From Candidatus Anoxychlamydiales bacterium (GTDB taxonomy: Bacteria; Chlamydiota; Chlamydiia; Chlamydiales; SM23-39), in the NCBI GenBank assembly GCA_011064865.1, contig JAAKFX010000068.1:1-8553 (forward strand): DNA of 8,553 bases, read 5' to 3'. Under the pieces are notes generated by a model. That model was not told where the DNA came from. It did no database searches and saw only the letters and a program-made list of their open reading frames with translations. Below, one piece after another: positions 5,556 through 8,553 of the stretch; position 1 is the stretch's first letter, and each line of letters opens with the position of its first letter. The position numbers were made by a program, and so were the translations under genes.

Positions 5556-6623
5556 ATGAGTTTTTTATCAAATAAAAAACTTCCAATTTTTCTATATCTA
5601 TCTGTAATATTGAGTTTTCTGGTTTGTAATAATCTTTTTGCGTGCACCGATTTTTTATTGGTTAATGAAAATAAAAATGTCGTTGTTGGCAGATCTATGG
5701 AATTTGCAACTAATTTAAAATCTGAAATAGTTCTTTTCCCAAGAAAAGAGAAAAGAGTAAGTATACTTGATAATAAACAAAAAGGACTTTCTTGGATTAG
5801 TAAATATGCATATTTAGCAGTGACTAGTTTTGGGCTTGATCTTGTCGCTGATGGTATGAATGAAAAGGGATTATCCTTAGGGACTTTGTGGTTTCCAGGC
5901 GCAAAATATCCTAGCGTCAAAGCAGCTGATTTGCCTAATACAATAGCTTTGGAAGAAATTGGTAATTGGATATTAGGAAATTTTGCTACTTTAGATGATC
6001 TAAAACAAGGCTTAAAAAAAATTCATATTTATGCAAAATCTCTATCTCAATTAAAAGAGGTGCCTCCTATTCATTTATCTTTACATGATAGATCAGGCAA
6101 AAGCATGGTTATCGAATTTATCGATGGAAAAATGCAAGTTATTGATAATGTTGTAGGTGTTCTTACTAATACTCCAAAATTTGAATGGCATGTAACAAAT
6201 TTGGAAAATTATATAAATTTAAGTGCTATAGATAAGGGCAGAGTAGTTTTTGATGGCACAATTATTAATCCGACAGGACAAGGATCCGGTCTTTTAGGTT
6301 TGCCAGGAGATTGGACTCCTCCATCTAGATTTGTAAGAATAGCAATTATTAAAAATTTTGTTAAAAAAACCAAAACATCTGATGATAACAAAAACTTAGC
6401 ATTTCATCTATTAAACACTGTAGATATTCCTACTGGGGTTGTTCGTTCTCAAAATGGGAAAAATTTTGATTATACTCAGTGGGTTGTAGTAAAAGATTTA
6501 TCAAATAAAATTTTTTATTATAGAACTTATAAAGATTTAAATATTCATATGATTGATTTTGCAAAAGAAGCTAAAAGACTAGGTGCTAAAAAGAAAAAAA
6601 TCCCTATGATTGGGGCTGTATAA
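5556..6623 (+). CDS. Choloylglycine hydrolase / penicillin V acylase-family amide hydrolase, exported
   Basis: This is an Ntn hydrolase that cleaves linear amide (C-N) bonds; relatives act on conjugated bile salts, penicillin V or acyl-homoserine lactones. A signal peptide (residues 1-29, ending L-F-A) places Cys30 at the mature N-terminus, as the nucleophile must be. Other family positions are present: G-R46-S-M-E49-F, 16 and 19 residues after the Cys, where bile salt hydrolases have Arg18 and Asp21 (here Glu); D-G-M-N102-E-K-G-L; V-L-T-N205-T-P, matching Asn175; and P-S-R258-F-V-R, matching Arg228. The T-Q-W-V-V-V-K-D strand is also typical. The length, 355 residues, is normal. The C-terminus is Lys-rich (around 340-348). 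The start is set by AGGAG, spacing 6. The real substrate is unknown; bile salts are unlikely if the host is a protist. Confidence 0.9.
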   Translation: MSFLSNKKLPIFLYLSVILSFLVCNNLFACTDFLLVNENKNVVVGRSMEFATNLKSEIVLFPRKEKRVSILDNKQKGLSWISKYAYLAVTSFGLDLVADGMNEKGLSLGTLWFPGAKYPSVKAADLPNTIALEEIGNWILGNFATLDDLKQGLKKIHIYAKSLSQLKEVPPIHLSLHDRSGKSMVIEFIDGKMQVIDNVVGVLTNTPKFEWHVTNLENYINLSAIDKGRVVFDGTIINPTGQGSGLLGLPGDWTPPSRFVRIAIIKNFVKKTKTSDDNKNLAFHLLNTVDIPTGVVRSQNGKNFDYTQWVVVKDLSNKIFYYRTYKDLNIHMIDFAKEAKRLGAKKKKIPMIGAV

Positions 6624-6630
6624 TAAAATA

Positions 6631-6656
6631 ATTAAAAAAATAATTATTTTTTTAAT
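6631..6656 (+). terminator. 26-bp perfect A/T palindrome after the hydrolase gene, candidate terminator
   Basis: Bases 6631-6656 are a perfect palindrome of A and T with A7 and T7 runs, centred between 6643 and 6644, starting eight bases after the stop. The T-run in the right arm could serve as the U-tract of a weak factor-independent terminator. The stem has no G-C pair, so efficiency is doubtful. Its A7/T7 build resembles the inverted repeat at 1099-1120. Confidence 0.35.
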
Positions 6657-6664
6657 GGTAGTTG

Positions 6665-6693
6665 TTGCGATTATTGTATTTTATGAATAAAAT
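6665..6693 (+). promoter_or_regulatory. Candidate promoter for the TrhA/hemolysin III gene
   Basis: TTGCGA (6665-6670) and TAAAAT (6688-6693) are 17 bp apart, matching four and five of six consensus bases. Initiation would be near 6700, leaving a leader of about 26 nt. Confidence 0.45.
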
Positions 6694-6725
6694 CTAATAC
6701 AAGTAATGATATAAGATGGTATAAA

Positions 6726-7394
6726 ATGGAAATTCAAGAAAAACCAAAACTCTCTCTTCAATCTATCAAAGAAGAGATTGTAAATAGTATTACTCATGGT
6801 ATTGGAGCTATTTTAAGTATCATAGCTTTAATTGTTCTTTTGTACTTATCTATCACAAAAGGAACAGCAAAACATATCTTTAGCTGCGCTTTTTATGGAG
6901 GCTCTTTAGTAGTTTTATATGTGATATCTACTTTATATCACTCTATTACTCATGAAGTTGCTAAAAAGGTTTTAAGACGTTTGGATCATATCAGCATTTA
7001 TCTTTTGATTTTTGGGACCTGTATACCTATAACTTTGGTAGTTTTAAGTGGCGCTATAGGTTGGACTCTTTTTGGTGTTGAGTGTGGATTTTGTGTTTTT
7101 GGAATTACCTTTAAAGCAATTTTTGGACCAAAGTTTGAGATATTATCTACTATATTTTATTTGTTTATGGGATGTTTTGCTCTAATCGCTATCAAGCCAA
7201 TATATGATGCTGTCTCATTAAAGGGGATGATGTATGTTTTATATGGAGGCATTTTTTATATTTTAGGAATTGTATTTTATGCTTTAGATAAAAAAATTCG
7301 TTTTTTTCATTCTATTTGGCATGTGTTTGTCCTTCTAGGTAGTTTTTTCCATTTTTTTATGGTTCTTTACTATGTAATACCTTCTGGCGTATAA
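6726..7394 (+). CDS. trhA: Hemolysin III / TrhA family (PAQR) seven-helix membrane protein
   Basis: This is a 222-residue inner-membrane protein with about seven hydrophobic segments, the same size as E. coli TrhA (YqfA). PAQR proteins share a buried metal site. Its ligands are visible here: S68-T-L-Y-H72 in segment 2, D87-H88 at the start of segment 3, and H195-S-I-W-H199 in the last segment, with a further His at 209. The N-terminal N-S-I-T-H24-G motif after a short cytoplasmic stretch is also typical. Family members affect membrane fluidity or energetics, and some were first described as hemolysins from heterologous expression; a cytolytic role should not be assumed. The ribosome binding site is weak (AGATGG, 6715-6719 region), but the motif-bearing N-terminus supports the ATG at 6726. 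It is probably transcribed alone. Confidence 0.9.
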   Translation: MEIQEKPKLSLQSIKEEIVNSITHGIGAILSIIALIVLLYLSITKGTAKHIFSCAFYGGSLVVLYVISTLYHSITHEVAKKVLRRLDHISIYLLIFGTCIPITLVVLSGAIGWTLFGVECGFCVFGITFKAIFGPKFEILSTIFYLFMGCFALIAIKPIYDAVSLKGMMYVLYGGIFYILGIVFYALDKKIRFFHSIWHVFVLLGSFFHFFMVLYYVIPSGV

Positions 7395-7427
7395 AGATAT
7401 TTCTTTAACAATCATATGTAAAATTCA

Positions 7428-7457
7428 TTGATAAAATTTATATTGGGCAGATATAAT
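7428..7457 (+). promoter_or_regulatory. Strong candidate promoter for the cyclophilin gene
   Basis: TTGATA (7428-7433) and a perfect TATAAT (7452-7457) are 18 bp apart, the best sigma70-type match in the window. Initiation would be near 7464, leaving a leader of about 43 nt. An inverted repeat, AATTTTA (7455-7461) and TAAAATT (7464-7470), straddles the expected start point and could be a regulator site, though A/T composition makes chance matches common. Confidence 0.6.
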
Positions 7458-7506
7458 TTTAGTTAAAATTTCTAGTGTTTGAAAATTGCAAAATAAGGAT
7501 TTTTAA

Positions 7507-7995
7507 ATGAAAAAAGAAAATAAAGAAAATATTGTTTGTTTAGAGACTTCTAAAGGATTGATCGAAATAAAATTATTTGAAGACGTTGCTCCAAAAGCAT
7601 GCGAGAATTTTATAAAATTAGCTGAAAAGCACTACTATGATGGGGGTATATTTCACAGAGTTATTAAAGATTTTATGATACAAGGTGGAGATCCAACAGG
7701 AACTGGCGCTGGAGGAGAGTCTATTTGGAAAAAGAATTTTGAAGATGAGCTGAGAGCTGATATTGCATTTGAAAAGCCAGGTCTTTTAGCTATGGCAAAT
7801 GCTGGGCCTAATACAAATGGATCGCAGTTTTTTATAACAACTGCAAAAACACCTTGGCTAAATATGAATCATACAATTTTTGGTGAAGTTGTAAAAGGAT
7901 ACGATATAGTTCAAAAAATTGAAGCTGTTGATACAGATCCATCTGATAAACCAACTGAAGATATAAAAATTGTAAAAGCATATGTAAAAAAATAG
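7507..7995 (+). CDS. Cyclophilin-type peptidyl-prolyl cis-trans isomerase, cytoplasmic
   Basis: It speeds cis-trans isomerisation of X-Pro bonds and assists protein folding. The length, 162 residues, is that of a single bare cyclophilin domain (E. coli PpiB is about the same). Active-site motifs are intact: F-H-R51-V-I-K-D-F56-M57-I-Q59-G-G-D, with the catalytic Arg at 51; M-A-N-A-G-P-N-T-N-G-S-Q-F-F-I-T at 96-111; and W117-L118-N-M-N-H122-T-I-F-G-E-V. No signal peptide or membrane segment is present, so it should act in the cytoplasm. AAGGA (7495-7499) lies seven bases before the ATG. The next gene starts 35 bp downstream with its own ribosome binding site and no obvious terminator between, so the two are probably co-transcribed. 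Confidence 0.95.
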   Translation: MKKENKENIVCLETSKGLIEIKLFEDVAPKACENFIKLAEKHYYDGGIFHRVIKDFMIQGGDPTGTGAGGESIWKKNFEDELRADIAFEKPGLLAMANAGPNTNGSQFFITTAKTPWLNMNHTIFGEVVKGYDIVQKIEAVDTDPSDKPTEDIKIVKAYVKK

Positions 7996-8030
7996 TTAGT
8001 TTTATAAATTTAGACTTTGAGGTAAATAAT

Positions 8031-8399
8031 ATGATTCCTTCTAATAGAGTTGCTCAAGCAAGACAAGACTTTTTAGGTGATACTTGTTCTCTTGATCGAA
8101 AACATCCTAGTATTCCAGCAAATCATATAATAAAGTTGACTCCTAACCATATTGAAAACTGCAAAGAATGCAGAGATAAAATTGATGTGACAAGAGTTAA
8201 GCAAGACATTGAACTTGTTAAGAGAATAGTCGATGTTTCTATTGCACAAACATTATATAAAAACAACAAACTGAAAGATGTTGAAATTAAGCTTGATGAA
8301 ACTGTATTAGGTAGGGATATTGCAGAAGCAAAAAAGGATATTTTAAATAAAATTGCTCAACATATCTTAAATAGCTTTGTTGCATCATATCAAAGCTAG
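8031..8399 (+). CDS. Small soluble protein with an anti-sigma-like zinc motif, function unknown
   Basis: The 122-residue product has no signal or membrane segment. Its N-terminal third holds C19, H25, H32 and then H40-I-E-N-C44-K-E-C47, an H-x3-C-x2-C motif like that of zinc-binding anti-sigma proteins (ZAS/zf-HC2 type), which also often use an earlier Cys or His as a fourth ligand. The rest (48-122) is charged and probably helical. No sigma factor gene is visible beside it, and there is no transmembrane helix as in many anti-sigmas, so a different zinc-finger role is equally possible. Start evidence: GAGG (8019-8022), eight bases before the ATG. It lies 35 bp after the cyclophilin gene and is probably in the same transcript. 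The gene is likely real; the function is a guess from one motif. Confidence 0.7.
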   Translation: MIPSNRVAQARQDFLGDTCSLDRKHPSIPANHIIKLTPNHIENCKECRDKIDVTRVKQDIELVKRIVDVSIAQTLYKNNKLKDVEIKLDETVLGRDIAEAKKDILNKIAQHILNSFVASYQS

Positions 8400-8500
8400 A
8401 TCGAAATTGTCTCAACTTTTGAAACGATTTATTTGAATCTTTATATCTATTTTGAAAATATATTTAATATTCTAGCGCATATTTTAAAAGTGTTTAGTTG

Positions 8501-8553
8501 CTATTCTATAAGAGGTTCTATTACTCTTTCAAAGGCATCTTGAGATTTTAGAT
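8501..8553 (-). CDS. C-terminal end of a convergent gene on the complementary strand (partial)
   Basis: Reading the complementary strand from 8551 down to the TAG at 8503-8501 gives L-K-S-Q-D-A-F-E-R-V-I-E-P-L-I-E, then stop. The fragment is amphipathic and well mixed in composition, unlike the Lys/Asn/Ile/Phe output of the A/T spacers here, and its DNA is less AT-rich than the preceding 100 bp. A gene entering from the right and converging on the 8031-8399 gene explains this. The fragment is too short to identify a family and could be chance. Confidence 0.45.
   Translation of the reverse strand, partial: LKSQDAFERVIEPLIE

Noticed and set aside
5287..5586. Complementary-strand open frame rich in Phe/Ser/Ile opposite the exported protein
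   Set aside because: The composition is what the reverse of an A-rich coding strand gives; it overlaps two well-supported genes.
5552..5920. Complementary-strand open frame opposite the amide hydrolase
   Set aside because: It mirrors a gene with intact catalytic motifs, has no ribosome binding site, and its translation has no recognisable domain.
6209..6391. Complementary-strand open frame inside the amide hydrolase gene
   Set aside because: It is a shadow of the conserved G-L-P-G-D-W and P-S-R-F-V-R region.
8451..8489. Stem between convergent genes (TTTGAAAATAT with ATATTTTAAAA) as a bidirectional terminator
   Set aside because: It has a mismatch, a 17-base loop and only A/T pairs; its position is attractive but the structure is too weak to list.

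Overview
This is an AT-rich window (roughly 30% G+C by eye) with a compact bacterial layout: nearly every gene reads left to right, gaps are short, and there are no RNA genes, CRISPR arrays, transposases or phage genes. Many products carry export signals: a signal-peptide Asp-box repeat protein, a lipoprotein phytase, a small signal-peptide protein and an Ntn hydrolase whose signal peptide ends at the catalytic Cys. A large repeat-rich surface-type protein sits at the left edge. This suits a host- or protist-associated Gram-negative-type bacterium with a reduced genome. Candidatus Dependentiae (Babeliae/TM6) or a Legionella/Coxiella-like lineage would fit, but this is inferred from composition and family mix; no marker gene in the window settles it.

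Layout: 1-1010 is the 3' end of a large repeat protein, with ~58-residue glycine/threonine-rich repeats, a Thr-Pro linker and a unique C-terminal domain. It is open to the left edge, upstream of its first internal methionine. 1164-2390 encodes a secreted protein of eight ~48-residue Asp-box repeats, a probable beta-propeller. 2457-3728 is an MFS transporter; its start codon lies in a long palindrome overlapping a good candidate promoter. 3775-4794 is a beta-propeller phytase lipoprotein. 4924-5463 is a small exported protein of unknown function with a G-x3 repeat tail rich in Cys. 5556-6623 is a choloylglycine hydrolase/penicillin V acylase-like enzyme. 6726-7394 is a hemolysin III/TrhA (PAQR) membrane protein. 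7507-7995 is a cyclophilin-type peptidyl-prolyl isomerase. 8031-8399 is a small protein with an H-x3-C-x2-C motif like zinc-binding anti-sigma proteins. At 8501-8553 the complementary strand carries what looks like the last 17 codons of a convergent gene.

How they work together: most genes seem to be separate transcription units. Good candidate promoters precede the MFS, small exported protein, TrhA and cyclophilin genes. The common theme is the cell surface: adhesion or recognition (repeat proteins), scavenging of extracellular substrates (phytase, amide hydrolase) and uptake (MFS). The phytase and MFS genes are only 46 bp apart and could be linked in nutrient acquisition, but no shared substrate can be read from the sequence. 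I do not see a clearly new multi-gene system. The best leads are the MFS operator-like palindrome, the eight-repeat propeller, the G-x3/Cys tail protein with a coding-like stretch after its stop, and the GC-rich Thr-Pro linker.
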